Source: Rhodococcus sp. CH91 | GTDB lineage: Bacteria > Actinomycetota > Actinomycetes > Mycobacteriales > Mycobacteriaceae | Direction of reading: 5' to 3' | Length of the DNA: 64,000 nt | Assembly: GCF_022554085.1 (NCBI RefSeq) | Contig: NZ_JAKFYR010000011.1 | Coordinates: 36,462-100,461 of the forward strand | In this document: positions 7,791 through 17,189 of the stretch, piece by piece | Layout of the letters: every line of letters starts with the position of its first letter | How positions within the stretch are numbered: the stretch's first letter is position 1 | Notes under the pieces: generated by a model | What the model was told of the DNA's origin: nothing | The model's database searches: none | What the model saw: only the letters and a program-made list of their open reading frames with translations | Translations under genes and position numbers: made by a program

Positions 7791-8762
7791 TCATCGATCG
7801 GAACTCAACCGGACGCGGGCCACGACCGCGAGGTGGTCCGCTCCGGGCAGGTCGACCGAGTCGAGGGTCAGCGCCGTCCCGTCCGCGACCAGGATGTGGT
7901 CGATCGCCACGAGCGGCGGACCCGGCCGGTCGGCCGGAAAGGTGCGCACCGTCCCGGCGCCCACCTGTTCGGCGGCGTCCCCGAAACGCCCCGAGAGCAA
8001 CGCGCGGTACTGCGAATGGCCGTAGGTCGCGTTGAAATCACCGCCCACGACGGCGGGAATATCGGCCGGAGAGTTGTCGAGAATGTCCTTCAGGTGCGCC
8101 AGTTCGGTGGCCCACACCTCGGTGCCGAAGACCGGTGGCACGGGATGGAAGGCGTAGACCGCGACCGGTCCCGCACCCGGTATCTCGGCGATCGCCGAGA
8201 TCTGACGGAACACGAACCCGTCGTACTCGACGGTTTCGGACAGCGGGTGACGACTCCAGATTCCCGTTCCCGCCGCCAGGGAGCCGGGAACGACGTAACG
8301 GTGAGGAAGCAGATCGTCGAGTTCTGCCTCGGCGAGCGCGTCGACTGCCACGGGGGTGAGTTCGTTCACCGTGAGCAGATCGACGTCCAGGTCGCGCACC
8401 CGCGCGACCACCGCATCGGGATCGGCGCCCCCGTCGTACAGGATGTTCGCCTGCATCACCGTCACGACGGGCCCGTCCTCCCGCGCCTCGGTCCCGACAT
8501 GCAGGGGCGCCTGCGTCCAGACCGCCGCGGTGGCGACAGCCGCCGCCACCAGCACCCCGATGCCGCGCCGTCGGACCGCGAAGACCACCAGGCCGACGAA
8601 CGCACCGGCCATCAGATACGGAGCACCCGACGCCGCGAGCACGAGCGGCCGAGCCGACGACGTACTGAAATAGAGCGCGATCCCGGCAGCACCGGCCGCG
8701 GTCGCCACCCACCCGAGAACATCTGCACCGAGCCGAAGCCACTTCGCCGTCACCTCCGCCAC
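7791..8762 (-). CDS. membrane-anchored endonuclease/exonuclease/phosphatase family protein
   Basis: 323 residues. Two or three hydrophobic helices (about residues 10-90) precede an EEP domain with the family motifs in order: QANIL, VNE, GGDFNAT and two Asp-His pairs (IDHIL, ADHLAV). EEP enzymes hydrolyse phosphodiester or phosphomonoester bonds with Mg2+; with this topology the catalytic domain is probably outside the membrane. The GTG at 8762 is the best start, preceded by GGGGTGG. It lies 34 bp after the WYL regulator stop on the same strand, so the two may be co-transcribed. The substrate (nucleic acid, phospholipid or other) is unknown. Confidence 0.8.
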   Translation of the reverse strand: MAEVTAKWLRLGADVLGWVATAAGAAGIALYFSTSSARPLVLAASGAPYLMAGAFVGLVVFAVRRRGIGVLVAAAVATAAVWTQAPLHVGTEAREDGPVVTVMQANILYDGGADPDAVVARVRDLDVDLLTVNELTPVAVDALAEAELDDLLPHRYVVPGSLAAGTGIWSRHPLSETVEYDGFVFRQISAIAEIPGAGPVAVYAFHPVPPVFGTEVWATELAHLKDILDNSPADIPAVVGGDFNATYGHSQYRALLSGRFGDAAEQVGAGTVRTFPADRPGPPLVAIDHILVADGTALTLDSVDLPGADHLAVVARVRLSSDR

Positions 8763-8796
8763 ACAACCACCCCGGCGATGCGCGCGCGAGCACTCG

Positions 8797-9762
8797 TCAT
8801 CGGCCGGTCCGCGTGACCATGGCCGCAAGACGCCCGGCCAGCCTCTCCGCGGCCTCCCGCAACTCCGGCGGATCGAGCAACACCGCGTCCACACCCATCC
8901 GCGCGACGTGCGTCAGGACCCAGTCCGGATCCTGCGCACCGACGACGAGCACGCACCACCCGTCGTCGTCCTCTTCGACACGTCCGACCTGCGGCGGCAC
9001 CATGTCCCGCACCTGCTCGGCGTCCGCCCGCAGACGGATACGGGCGATGTACGGATAGGGAGCCTCGGTGACCGATCTCTGCACGTAGGCCACCGGGTCG
9101 GGGTGGCTGCGGGGGCGGAACCGCCAGGTCGTGGGTGCCACCTCCCGCATGCGATCGAGCCGGAACGTGCGCCAGTCGTCGCGGTCGACGTCCCAGGCCA
9201 TGAGATACCAGTGCTGTCCGGTGGCCACCATCCGCACCGGTTCCACCGTGCGCTCGCCGTCCGTCTCGTCCCGCGTGGTGTACCGGAATCGCACGCGGGT
9301 CGCGTCGCGGCAGGCGCGCGCCAGCGCCGTCAATATCTCCGCATCGATCTCGGTACCCGCTCCCACGACGGTCTCGGTGGCGCCGTAGACAGCCCGCACC
9401 TGCTCGCGCAGCCGCGGCGGCATCACCTGATCGAGTTTCGCGAGTGCGCGCAGCGCGGACTCGGCCGCGCCGGCGATCGTGCTGCCCGACGCCAGTCGCA
9501 GCGATACCGCCGTGGCGATCGCTTCGTCGTCGTGCAGCAGCAGAGGCGGCAATCGGGTGCCGGCTCCGAGTTGATAGCCGCCACCGACGCCCGGTGTCGC
9601 GCGTACGGGATAGCCGAGGGCGCGCAACCGGTCCACGTCGCGGCGCACCGAACGATCGGTGACGCCGAGCTCCCCGGCGAGTTCGACAGCAGTCCAGGAC
9701 GGCCGGCTCTGCAGCAGCGCCAGCACCCGCAGGACCCGCTCGGTGGTCGACTCGACGGTCAC
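8797..9762 (-). CDS. WYL-domain HTH transcriptional regulator
   Basis: 321-residue regulator with an N-terminal winged helix (about residues 1-60; EL-x-VTDRSVRRDVDRL recognition region) and a central WYL ligand-binding domain, plus the C-terminal extension typical of PafC/DeoR-like actinobacterial proteins. WYL regulators often respond to nucleic acids or small ligands. The GTG at 9762 is preferred because the upstream ATG at 9825 overlaps the divergent gene. The 61-bp gap to the DinB gene is probably a shared control region. Confidence 0.85.
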   Translation of the reverse strand: MTVESTTERVLRVLALLQSRPSWTAVELAGELGVTDRSVRRDVDRLRALGYPVRATPGVGGGYQLGAGTRLPPLLLHDDEAIATAVSLRLASGSTIAGAAESALRALAKLDQVMPPRLREQVRAVYGATETVVGAGTEIDAEILTALARACRDATRVRFRYTTRDETDGERTVEPVRMVATGQHWYLMAWDVDRDDWRTFRLDRMREVAPTTWRFRPRSHPDPVAYVQRSVTEAPYPYIARIRLRADAEQVRDMVPPQVGRVEEDDDGWCVLVVGAQDPDWVLTHVARMGVDAVLLDPPELREAAERLAGRLAAMVTRTGR

Positions 9763-9823
9763 CCCACGATGGTCGCACGGATCACGGACCGTAACTGTCC
9801 GGAATATGCGCGACCCTGAGTCC

Positions 9824-10402
9824 ATGACCGAGCACAGCTGGAACCGCCTACTGCGAGAACAACTCGCCTATCCGACCCGACGTCGCCTCGACGGCCTCAC
9901 CGACGAGGAGTACTTCTTCGAGCCGGTGCCGGACTGCTGGAGTGTGCGGCCCCGCGGCACGAGCACCGCTCCCGTGCAGGCGGGGGCCGGTGCGATGACG
10001 ATCGATTTCGCCTTCCCCGAACCGGATCCGCCCCCGTTCACGACCATCGCGTGGCGGCTCGGGCACGTCGTCGTCGGCGTGCTGGCGATGCGCAACGCGA
10101 GCCACTTCGGACGTGCGCCCACCGACTACATGTCGTTCGAGTACGCACCGACCGCCGAGGAGGCCCTGGCCCAATTCGATGCCGAATTCGCCACGTGGAC
10201 GGCGGGTGTCGAGTCTCTCGGGGAGGACGGACTCACGCGTCCGTGCGGAGACGCGGAAGGGCCGTACGCGCAGCAACCGATGGCGATGCTGGTACTGCAC
10301 ATCAACCGCGAACTCATCCACCATCTGTCGGAGATCTGCCTGCTGCGGGACCTCCATCTGCATTCCCGTTCACGAACCCGAACCCCACAGGAGGCGAGCT
10401 GA
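9824..10402 (+). CDS. DinB superfamily protein
   Basis: 192 residues with the four-helix DinB/mycothiol-dependent maleylpyruvate isomerase fold. Probable metal-binding histidines are in RLGHVVV and in the C-terminal HINRELIHHLSE helix. Related proteins use mycothiol or bacillithiol or bind a divalent metal; no activity can be assigned. The start ATG at 9824 has no clear ribosome binding site; an in-frame ATG at 9806 is the alternative. It is divergent from the WYL regulator, a common pairing, and 1 nt upstream of a VOC gene. Confidence 0.75.
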   Translation: MTEHSWNRLLREQLAYPTRRRLDGLTDEEYFFEPVPDCWSVRPRGTSTAPVQAGAGAMTIDFAFPEPDPPPFTTIAWRLGHVVVGVLAMRNASHFGRAPTDYMSFEYAPTAEEALAQFDAEFATWTAGVESLGEDGLTRPCGDAEGPYAQQPMAMLVLHINRELIHHLSEICLLRDLHLHSRSRTRTPQEAS

Positions 10403-10403
10403 C

Positions 10404-10841
10404 ATGGCCCGCGACGTTCAGATCACCTTCGACTGCGCAGACCCTGCGATGCTGGCCGAATTCTGGGCCGACGTCCTCGGTTACGAGATCCAGAAACCAC
10501 CCGGCAACTTCGTCTCGTGGGACGACGCGCTCGACGCGATGGGCGTGCCGCTCGACCGGCGCAACGACGCTTCCGCGGTCGTCGATCCGGACGAGGCGGG
10601 ACCCCGGTTGTTCTTCCAGAAGGTGCCCGAGGGTAAGCAGGCCAAGAACCGGGTGCATCTGGACGTGCGTGCTGCTCCCGGACTCGACGGTGCCGCGCGC
10701 ATGGATGCGCTGGAAGCCGAGGCCGAACGGCTCGTCACGCGGGGAGCCACACGCCTGGAGCGACACGAACCCTCTCCCCCTCTCGGGGCCGGCCATATCG
10801 TGATGGCCGACCCCGAGGGCAACGAATTCTGCCTCGACTGA
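10404..10841 (+). CDS. glyoxalase-like (VOC) protein
   Basis: 145-residue vicinal oxygen chelate protein of the Glyoxalase_6 type, built from two beta-alpha-beta-beta-beta modules. Characteristic stretches are LAEFWADVLGY near residue 25 and the final ADPEGNEFCL. The ATG follows CAGGAGGCGAGCTGAC, and the stop codon of the DinB gene lies 1 nt before it, so translation is probably coupled. Metal ligands are not conserved clearly enough to name a reaction. Confidence 0.82.
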   Translation: MARDVQITFDCADPAMLAEFWADVLGYEIQKPPGNFVSWDDALDAMGVPLDRRNDASAVVDPDEAGPRLFFQKVPEGKQAKNRVHLDVRAAPGLDGAARMDALEAEAERLVTRGATRLERHEPSPPLGAGHIVMADPEGNEFCLD

Positions 10842-10862
10842 ACTTCTCTCGGATGTCCCCGG

Positions 10863-11252
10863 TCAGGCGGGGTCGGCGACCCAGTGCACGAGCTGCCAGA
10901 TGATGCCGTTGGGGTCGGCGAACTGGCAGTAGCGTTCCCCCCAGGGCTCGGTCTCCGGCTCGGTCACCACCCTCGCCCCCGACTCGGCGATGCGGGCGAA
11001 CTCCGTGTCGACGTCCTCGACGACGAAGGCGATGAGCATTCCCTGCCCGGCCGGGCCGGCGATGGATGCGGGTTCGAACGTTGCCAATCCGGTGCGCAGG
11101 AACACGATGTTGAAACCCGCGTCCGGATGGGTCAGGGAGACGAATCCGTCCGCCGACATCTCTTCGGTGAAACCGAAATGCCGGCTTGCGAATTCGGCCG
11201 ACGCGGCAGTGTCGGCGACATTGAGGGACAGAGCTGTCGACACGATCTTCAT
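10863..11252 (-). CDS. VOC family protein
   Basis: 129-residue vicinal oxygen chelate protein with paired modules; LNVADTAASAEFASRHFGF opens the first and FADPNGIIWQLVHW closes the second. Such proteins include glyoxalases, antibiotic-binding proteins and dioxygenases. The start at 11252 follows GGGAGG; the upstream extension has none. It is divergent from a TetR gene, with an inverted repeat between them, so it is probably that regulator's target. It is convergent with the preceding VOC gene and unrelated to it in operon terms. Confidence 0.82.
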   Translation of the reverse strand: MKIVSTALSLNVADTAASAEFASRHFGFTEEMSADGFVSLTHPDAGFNIVFLRTGLATFEPASIAGPAGQGMLIAFVVEDVDTEFARIAESGARVVTEPETEPWGERYCQFADPNGIIWQLVHWVADPA

Positions 11253-11276
11253 GCTACCTCCCAGGGACGGAAACCT

Positions 11277-11296
11277 CGTACATCGTATAGAGTACG
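11277..11296. promoter_or_regulatory. candidate TetR operator between VOC and TetR genes
   Basis: CGTAC and GTACG form a perfect inverted repeat around 10 nt containing TATAG. An outer repeat CCTCGT/ACGAGG (11274-11279 and 11303-11308) surrounds it. The site occupies the 71-bp divergent gap. Confidence 0.5.
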
Positions 11297-11323
11297 CCTG
11301 ACACGAGGACGACGGGAGAGAAG

Positions 11324-12091
11324 TTGGCACGCGAACTCATCGACCTGCTCTGGCGCGACCATCCCGAGGCGCCACCCGGCGGCTCACGTGGTCCTCGAGC
11401 GAAGGTCACCACCACCTCCGCAGTGGACGCCGCTGTCGCACTCGCCGATGCGGAAGGACTCGAGGCGCTCACCGTCCGCCGCCTCGCGACCGAACTCGGG
11501 ATCTCCGCCATGGCCCTGTACACCCATGTGGGGTCACGCGACGACCTTCTCGTCCTCATGGTGGACCGAGTTCATGCGCGGCAGACCCTGCCGCCCTTCG
11601 AGTCCCCGTCCTGGCGTGACCGGATACGGCAGGTCGCCGAAGCGGAACTCGAGCACTACGCCGCGCACTGGTGGCTCCTGGACGTCGACGATCAGCGCAC
11701 CGCACTCGGCCCCGGGACGATCGCGAAGTACGACCACGCCCTGCACGCCTTCGACGGAACGTCCCTCGACGACGTCGATCGCGACGCGGCACTGACCTTC
11801 GTCGCCGACTTCGTGCGAGGAGCCGCGCGAGCACGCCGCCCGGATCCCCACGCCGCGGACATGGCCGAGACCTGGGCGCGGTGGAACGACCGGTTGGCCC
11901 ACTATCTCGGCGACGCACATCCGCTCGCTCAGCGGGTCGGCGCTGCTGCCGGGGCCGCGATGAACGCCGCCTACAGTCCGCAGCACGCGTGGGAATTCGG
12001 CCTGCGCCGCGTCCTCGACGGTCTCGAGCCCCTCGTCGCGACTTCGATGGATCGAACCCCGGACACCGGCGTCCGACCCACCGAGAAGTGA
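11324..12091 (+). CDS. TetR family transcriptional regulator
   Basis: 255-residue regulator. The N-terminal leader of about 25 residues precedes the TetR helix-turn-helix (residues about 35-75, with LATELGISAMALYTHVGSRD as recognition region). The C-terminal ligand domain is of the TetR_C tetracycline-repressor-like type. The start is TTG at 11324, following GGGAGAGAAG. It is divergent from a VOC gene and followed on the opposite strand by the damaged oxidoreductase gene. Confidence 0.85.
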   Translation: MARELIDLLWRDHPEAPPGGSRGPRAKVTTTSAVDAAVALADAEGLEALTVRRLATELGISAMALYTHVGSRDDLLVLMVDRVHARQTLPPFESPSWRDRIRQVAEAELEHYAAHWWLLDVDDQRTALGPGTIAKYDHALHAFDGTSLDDVDRDAALTFVADFVRGAARARRPDPHAADMAETWARWNDRLAHYLGDAHPLAQRVGAAAGAAMNAAYSPQHAWEFGLRRVLDGLEPLVATSMDRTPDTGVRPTEK

Positions 12092-12106
12092 CTCTCCCTC
12101 GGGCTC

Positions 12107-12768
12107 CTACACGCGGTAGGCGGATCGTTCTCGCCGCGCCCGGGCGAGATTGGCGATCAGCTCGGGGCGGGTCTGATGCTCATGAGCGTCCCAGGCCGGC
12201 TGGCCGGGTTCGGTGCGCCAGGACTCACCGAGCGGACTGTTGTCGACGGTGTCGAACCCGAACCGGTCGTAGAGTTCGGTTGCGACTGCGACCGCCTCGG
12301 GGAAGTTGCTCGAGACGGACAGTGCGATGCGGCCCGGAGTTCCGGCGGGCCGCCCCGCCGTGGTGATGCGGGGAGCCTCGATATGGGTGAACGCCTTGGC
12401 CACCTTGGAGGTGGGCAGATGATCCTGACGCAGCTCGTGGACCGTCTTCTCCCCCGCGTCGACGAGCGGATAACGTCCGTCGCGCCAGGGCATGTAGTTG
12501 TTGGTGTCGAGCACGATCTTCCCGGCGAGCTCGTCGACCGGCATGTCGTTCACCGGCTTCAGCGGAACCGCGATGACCACGAAGTCGCCGGCCGCAGCCG
12601 CCTCGGCGGCGGTTGCCGCACGCGCCGACGGCCCGAGTTCGTCGATGAGATCACTCAGGGTGTGCGGCCCACGCGAGTTGGCGATGACCACCTCGTAACC
12701 GCTCGAGACTCAGCCCGGGCCACCTGGCTGCCGATTTCACCCGCACCGATGATGCCGATGACTGTCAT
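12107..12768 (-). pseudogene. frameshifted NADPH/F420-dependent oxidoreductase-like gene
   Basis: The minus strand from ATG 12768 reads MTVIGIIGAGEIGSQVARA, a complete Rossmann dinucleotide-binding start. The frame then breaks near 12701-12712. The continuation, GYEVVIANSRGP onward to the stop at 12107, lies in another frame and carries the rest of the family (KAFTHIE, NSPLGESWRTEPGQPAW). One missing base in the CTCGAGACTCAGC area restores the family pattern. Either the gene is recently inactivated or the base is a sequencing error. A shorter product from a GTG near 12691 would lack the cofactor site. The family is NADPH-dependent F420 reductase/NAD(P)-binding. Confidence 0.72.
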
Positions 12769-12848
12769 GGGTCCGTACCTCGATCCGATCGGGGGCGAGA
12801 GAAGAGCGCTGCCGGCCGGGACTCGCCTTCCCGGCCGGCCGAGGAAGC

Positions 12849-13598
12849 TCAGATCTGATTCAGGCCACCGTCGACGTACAGGCTCGAACCCGTGACGAAG
12901 CTGCTCTGGTCGGACGCGAGAAAAGCTACGGCAGAAGCAATTTCCTCCGGCCGCCCGAGCCTGCCGAGCGGCACCTGGGCAGCCAGTTGCTGCCGGAAGT
13001 TCGCTGCCTGGTCCTCGTCCGGCATGAGCCCCGACAAGCCGGGAGTCTCGGTCGGCCCGGGGGTGACGGTGTTGACCCGGATTCCCCGGCCCTTGAGCTC
13101 GTTGGCCCAGGTCCGCGCGAACGAGCGGGTGGCGGCCTTCGTCGCGGCGTAGACGCCGAACGCCTCTGCACCGACGTCGACGTTGGTGGACCCGTTCAGG
13201 ATCACCGAGGCGCCGTCGTTGAGCACGGGCAGCGACTTCTGGATGGTGAACAGCATCCCGCGGACGTTGATGCCGAAGAGCGTGTCGAAGTGCTCTTCGG
13301 TGATGTCCTCGAGCGTGACGAACTCGGCGACCGCGGCGTTCGCGAACAGCACGTCCAGACCGCGTCCCCGCTGACGGATCGTGTCGTAGATCCGGTCGAG
13401 ATCGTCCAGATTCGAGATGTCGCCCACCACCGCGGTGGCCTCCGGACCGATCGCCTCGACGGCCGCGTCGAGCTCCGTCTTACGTCGCCCGGTGATGAAC
13501 ACGTGCGCCCCTTCGGCTGCCAACCGCACGGCACTGGCAAGTCCGATCCCGGTACTGCCGCCGGTGACGAGAGCAGTCTTTCCTTCGAGTAGTCCCAC
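12849..13598 (-). CDS. short-chain dehydrogenase/reductase
   Basis: 249-residue classical SDR. The cofactor motif is TGGSTGIG near residue 12, followed by NAA near residue 84, a catalytic serine in LNGST, YAATK with the catalytic Tyr and Lys, and a C-terminal GSSLYVDGG. An arginine pair after the second strand (TGRRKTEL) suggests NADP(H). The GTG at 13598 follows AAGGAGG; the upstream ATG at 13625 lies inside the palindromic operator and is rejected. It is divergent from a TetR gene that probably represses it. Confidence 0.9.
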   Translation of the reverse strand: MGLLEGKTALVTGGSTGIGLASAVRLAAEGAHVFITGRRKTELDAAVEAIGPEATAVVGDISNLDDLDRIYDTIRQRGRGLDVLFANAAVAEFVTLEDITEEHFDTLFGINVRGMLFTIQKSLPVLNDGASVILNGSTNVDVGAEAFGVYAATKAATRSFARTWANELKGRGIRVNTVTPGPTETPGLSGLMPDEDQAANFRQQLAAQVPLGRLGRPEEIASAVAFLASDQSSFVTGSSLYVDGGLNQI

Positions 13599-13615
13599 GT
13601 GAACAGCCTCCTTGT

Positions 13616-13675
13616 AATTCCGCATCGATCGATGCGGAATTTGAACGCTAGCACTTCTGTATCGATCGCTGCAAA
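13616..13675. promoter_or_regulatory. dual TetR operator and leaderless promoter
   Basis: A perfect 26-bp palindrome occupies 13616-13641; its left half is AATTCCGCATCGA. A second, imperfect copy (TCTGTATCGATCGCTGCAAA) lies at 13656-13675, 37 bp away centre to centre. TAGACT at 13681-13686 is a good -10 element placed 7 nt before the TetR ATG, so the TetR mRNA is probably leaderless. The second site covers the matching -35 and spacer, consistent with autorepression. Confidence 0.7.
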
Positions 13676-13693
13676 ATAGGTAGACTCGCCCTC

Positions 13694-14302
13694 ATGGCAA
13701 CCAGACAGGGCGGTGCGGTCGGCCGACCGCGAGGATTCGACGCCGAGGAAGCACTCGAGCGCGCGATGCGGGTCTTCTGGGAACACGGCTACGAGGGCGC
13801 GAGCCTGTCCTGCCTCACCGAGGCGATGGGCATCTCCACCACGAGCATGTACTCCGCCTTCGGCAACAAGGAGGAACTGTTCCGTAAGGCGCTCGAGCGT
13901 TACACCGACGGCCCCAGGGCATATCTGACCCGCGCTCTCGAGGAACCCACCGCACGCGACGTCGCGGCCGCCATCCTCGAGGGCACCATCCGGACCACCA
14001 CCTGTCCCACCACTCCCGCGGGCTGCATGGGTGTTCAGGGCGCTCTCAGTGCGAGCGATGCCGGCCGGGAAGTCCGTGAACTTCTCGCCGCCTGGCGCAA
14101 CAACGGATGTTCGCGTGTCCGTGAGCGGTTCGAGCAAGCCGTCGACACCGGCGACCTGCCCCCGGACACCGATCCGGCGCTCCTGGCCCGTTACATCACC
14201 ACCCTGTCCTTCGGCATCGCCGTGCAGGCCGCGAGCGGCGTCGATCGCGAAGAACTCCAGGAGATGGCCGACGCAGCCCTCCGTACGTGGCCGATCCGCT
14301 GA
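13694..14302 (+). CDS. TetR family regulator of the adjacent SDR
   Basis: 202 residues. The N-terminal HTH (about residues 12-60) contains TEAMGISTTSMYSAFGNKEELF, the AcrR-like recognition helix; the rest is a helical ligand and dimer domain with CPTTPAGCMG, typical of regulators controlling reductases. The start ATG at 13694 has no ribosome binding site but lies 7 nt after a -10 hexamer, which fits leaderless translation. It shares a duplicated operator with the SDR gene. Confidence 0.88.
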   Translation: MATRQGGAVGRPRGFDAEEALERAMRVFWEHGYEGASLSCLTEAMGISTTSMYSAFGNKEELFRKALERYTDGPRAYLTRALEEPTARDVAAAILEGTIRTTTCPTTPAGCMGVQGALSASDAGREVRELLAAWRNNGCSRVRERFEQAVDTGDLPPDTDPALLARYITTLSFGIAVQAASGVDREELQEMADAALRTWPIR

Positions 14303-14319
14303 CGTTCGGAACCCTTCCC

Positions 14320-16173
14320 CTACCCCTCACGCACCTCTTCGAGCCTCCGGATCAGGGTCGATGCGTCGAACGGCCCGGTGTGCAGGACGAGATCCGAATC
14401 CGTGACACCGAGATAGAAGGTCGGCGTCCCCTGGACATCGCTGCTCTCCGCGTCGAGATCGTCGTCCTCGACCCGATGCCGGTACCGGCCCAGACGTAGA
14501 TCCTCGTCGAACCGGTCCATGTCGAGTCCCAGCTGCATCGCATGGTCGTAGATCTCGTCGCGGGACAGGGCGTCGCTGTGGGCGAACAGGTGGTCGTGCA
14601 TGTCCCAGAAGCGGCCCTGCGCAGCAGCGGCCTCGGCGGCTTCGGCGGCGAAACGTGCGTGCGGGTGCACCTCGTCGAGCGGCAGATGACGGAAGACGTA
14701 ACGCAGGTCGTCACCGAAGTGCTTGTGCACGTCGCGGATGCTGCCGGTCGCCCTGCTGCAGAACGGGCACTCGAAATCTCCGTACTCGACGAGCGTGAGC
14801 GGGGCGTCGATCGGTCCACGCACGTGGTCGCGGTCCGGGTCGATCGGACGCAGCAACACCAGTCCTGCCGGCCCCTGGGGCGGATGACGACGATCGGACA
14901 GCCGGAACAACAGCCAGCCCAGTCCCGTGGCCAGTATTGCTGCCAGGAGCACGCCGATCCGTGCATCGTTGGCCGCCTCCGGAGATTCGATCGCCAGATC
15001 CACGATGAACAACGAGATCGTGAACCCGATCCCGGCCAGCGCGGCGCCGCCGCTGATCTGCGAGAGCGTGAGCCCCGGCGGCAGGCTGCCGGGGCGCAGA
15101 CGCGCGAACACGGCGGTAGCCGCGGTGATACCGACCAGTTTGCCCACCACCAACCCGACGACGATGCCCCACGTGATCGGTGACCGCATCGCCACACCGA
15201 CGGTTTCGACGGAGAGCACCACACCGGCGTTGGCGAGGGCGAAGATCGGCACCACGAGAAAAGCGGTATACGGCTGGTAGAACCGCAACAGCCGCTCGTT
15301 GACGGACACCGCCCGGAGCACACCGAGTTGTGCAGCGCGCGCATAGTCGGAATTGGGTGACTGACGGAACGCCCGTGTGAGTTCGCCGGCGCGTTCCACT
15401 TCGTTGCGTCGCGGCGGATAGACGGGAAGGATCAGCGCGATCAGCACACCGGCGAGAGTCGGGTGCACGCCGGATTCGTAGAAGGCCAGCCAGGTTCCTG
15501 CCGCCACGACGAAATAGACGACCCCACGCCACACTTCGAGCCGGCGGAACTGCACGATCAACAGCAGCCCGATCGCCGCCGGGATCAGGAAGACGGGCCG
15601 CAGGTCGTCGGTGTAGACGAAGGCGATGATGGCGAGGGCACCGATGTCGTCGGCCACCGCGAGCGTGAGGATGAAGACACGCAGCCGGGCCGGGCACCGA
15701 GGACCGACCAGCGCTAGTGCACCGAGCACGAACGCGGTATCGGTGGAGACGACCACTCCCCACGCGCTCGCGGCGTCCCCACTGGGATTGAACAGCAGGA
15801 ACAACGCAGCAGGGACCGCCAGGCCCGCGATCGCAGCCACCAGCGGCACCGCTGCGCGTGTGCGGTCGGTGAGCTCACCGATGGTGAGTTCACGTTTCAC
15901 TTCGAGACCGACGACGAAGAAGAACAGCGTCATCAACCCGTCGTTGACCCAGTGCTTCAGATCGAGGTCGATGCCGTAGTCGCCGATGCGGATGCTCAGC
16001 GGCGTGTGCCAGAACGTCTCGTACGAATCACCCAGATTCGCCCAGACCAGAGCAACCACGGTGGCGGCGAGCACGACGCCTGCCGCGAGCGTGTCGTCGT
16101 CCCTGTCGCTGCGCATCCCGGCGAGGAGTCCGGACACGCGACGGAGCATCGTCGGTTTCTCGTCGATCGTCAT
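14320..16173 (-). CDS. nhaA: NhaA Na+/H+ antiporter fused to a DsbA-like thioredoxin domain
   Basis: 617 residues. Residues 30-425 form an NhaA antiporter with about 11-12 membrane segments and the transport residues D145, D175-D176 and K345. Residues about 440-617 form a DsbA/thioredoxin-fold domain with a C469-P-F-C472 redox motif. NhaA exports Na+ in exchange for protons; the extra domain may give redox sensitivity or carry out thiol chemistry at the membrane. The fusion is known from actinobacteria. The ATG at 16173 follows GAGGGG. No obvious partner gene is adjacent; the TetR gene upstream in the window is convergent. Confidence 0.9.
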   Translation of the reverse strand: MTIDEKPTMLRRVSGLLAGMRSDRDDDTLAAGVVLAATVVALVWANLGDSYETFWHTPLSIRIGDYGIDLDLKHWVNDGLMTLFFFVVGLEVKRELTIGELTDRTRAAVPLVAAIAGLAVPAALFLLFNPSGDAASAWGVVVSTDTAFVLGALALVGPRCPARLRVFILTLAVADDIGALAIIAFVYTDDLRPVFLIPAAIGLLLIVQFRRLEVWRGVVYFVVAAGTWLAFYESGVHPTLAGVLIALILPVYPPRRNEVERAGELTRAFRQSPNSDYARAAQLGVLRAVSVNERLLRFYQPYTAFLVVPIFALANAGVVLSVETVGVAMRSPITWGIVVGLVVGKLVGITAATAVFARLRPGSLPPGLTLSQISGGAALAGIGFTISLFIVDLAIESPEAANDARIGVLLAAILATGLGWLLFRLSDRRHPPQGPAGLVLLRPIDPDRDHVRGPIDAPLTLVEYGDFECPFCSRATGSIRDVHKHFGDDLRYVFRHLPLDEVHPHARFAAEAAEAAAAQGRFWDMHDHLFAHSDALSRDEIYDHAMQLGLDMDRFDEDLRLGRYRHRVEDDDLDAESSDVQGTPTFYLGVTDSDLVLHTGPFDASTLIRRLEEVREG

Positions 16174-16336
16174 GTGCCCCTCGTTCCGCAGCCCGCACCG
16201 AATCACCCGTCGCCGGTGGACAGGCGGACATCCGAGGTCACCGACAAATCCTCACAACGACAAGGCCATCGACGATTATTTCCCGAACCGTCCACATCTC
16301 GGGAGCGGACCGGATGCGGATCTCGGGGCGGCCGAG

Positions 16337-16780
16337 CTAGGCCGTCAACACCAACAGAAATCCGCCCCCTGCCGGCTCGATCCGCGTATCGAACCGCACC
16401 TCCGGTTCCAGCCGCGACAGCCTGTCGAGCAACCATTTCGCGGCGTCCTCCGCGTCCGTTCTCTCGGGGCATCGGGCGACGGCGACGCGTCCGCCCTTCC
16501 GCGTGAGTTGCTCGACCACTCCCACGATGGGCGCGGGATCGACGACGAACAGCCGGTCGGGCCACGGCACGACCGGTTTGACAGCACCCTTCTTGGTGTT
16601 GCAGGCGCGGTGCGCGAGGCGTTCGACTCCGCCCTTCCCCTTGGCGCCCTTCTTGGCGGTGTTGATGCTGTCGATACTGGGACCGCGCGGATCGTTGACC
16701 GACATGTCGGGGTCCACCGACTCGTCGCACAGCCAGCAGCGCCACGCTTCACGCTCACCGACTTCTCGAAGGGTGCTCAT
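16337..16780 (-). CDS. HNH-like zinc-binding protein
   Basis: 147 residues. C-W-L-C near residue 15 and LAHRACNTKKG near residue 57 form the paired-cysteine zinc site and closing helix of an HNH/McrA-type module. The usual Asp-His catalytic pair is not evident (the equivalent stretch reads SIDSIN). It may therefore be a DNA-binding remnant rather than an active nuclease. The C-terminal half has no recognised domain. No restriction, toxin or phage gene is adjacent. Confidence 0.6.
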   Translation of the reverse strand: MSTLREVGEREAWRCWLCDESVDPDMSVNDPRGPSIDSINTAKKGAKGKGGVERLAHRACNTKKGAVKPVVPWPDRLFVVDPAPIVGVVEQLTRKGGRVAVARCPERTDAEDAAKWLLDRLSRLEPEVRFDTRIEPAGGGFLLVLTA

Positions 16781-17189
16781 GGGACCGAACGCTACCGTGC
16801 CCGTCGGAGGGGACGCGGCGCGCCTTCAGCGAGGTCTTCGACGTCGGCGAACCGATGGGCCACTCTCGGAGCGGTTCGGCGCGGGCCCGTGCCAGACGTG
16901 CACTGCCGGCGGGTCCTTCGTGTAGTCCGTTCGGACCTTTTGCAGGTCGAGTACGCGTGCAACGCTGGAAACGGCCGGGTTGGCTGCGCCCCGCAGGGGG
17001 AAGCGCAGACGACCCGGACTCCCGGCGCGGGGCAGTCACGCCCCGTTTCCCTCCCCGACCGAGGCGAAACGGAGCGTGCCCCGACCCATAGTCGAACGGA
17101 AGTGGCGAAGATACTGGACGCGTCGCAGCCTCGAACGATGCCGAAGCGGTGGTTCGGTCCGCACGTGCGGCCTAGAACATCCTCTGCTG
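16781..17189. other. 409-bp gap without a supported gene
   Basis: Open frames here are short and overlap in several phases, with no family resemblance. The only clear structure is the CCGCACGTGCGG palindrome at 17159-17170, 20 bp downstream of the CAU tRNA on the minus strand, which could be its terminator. Confidence 0.5.
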
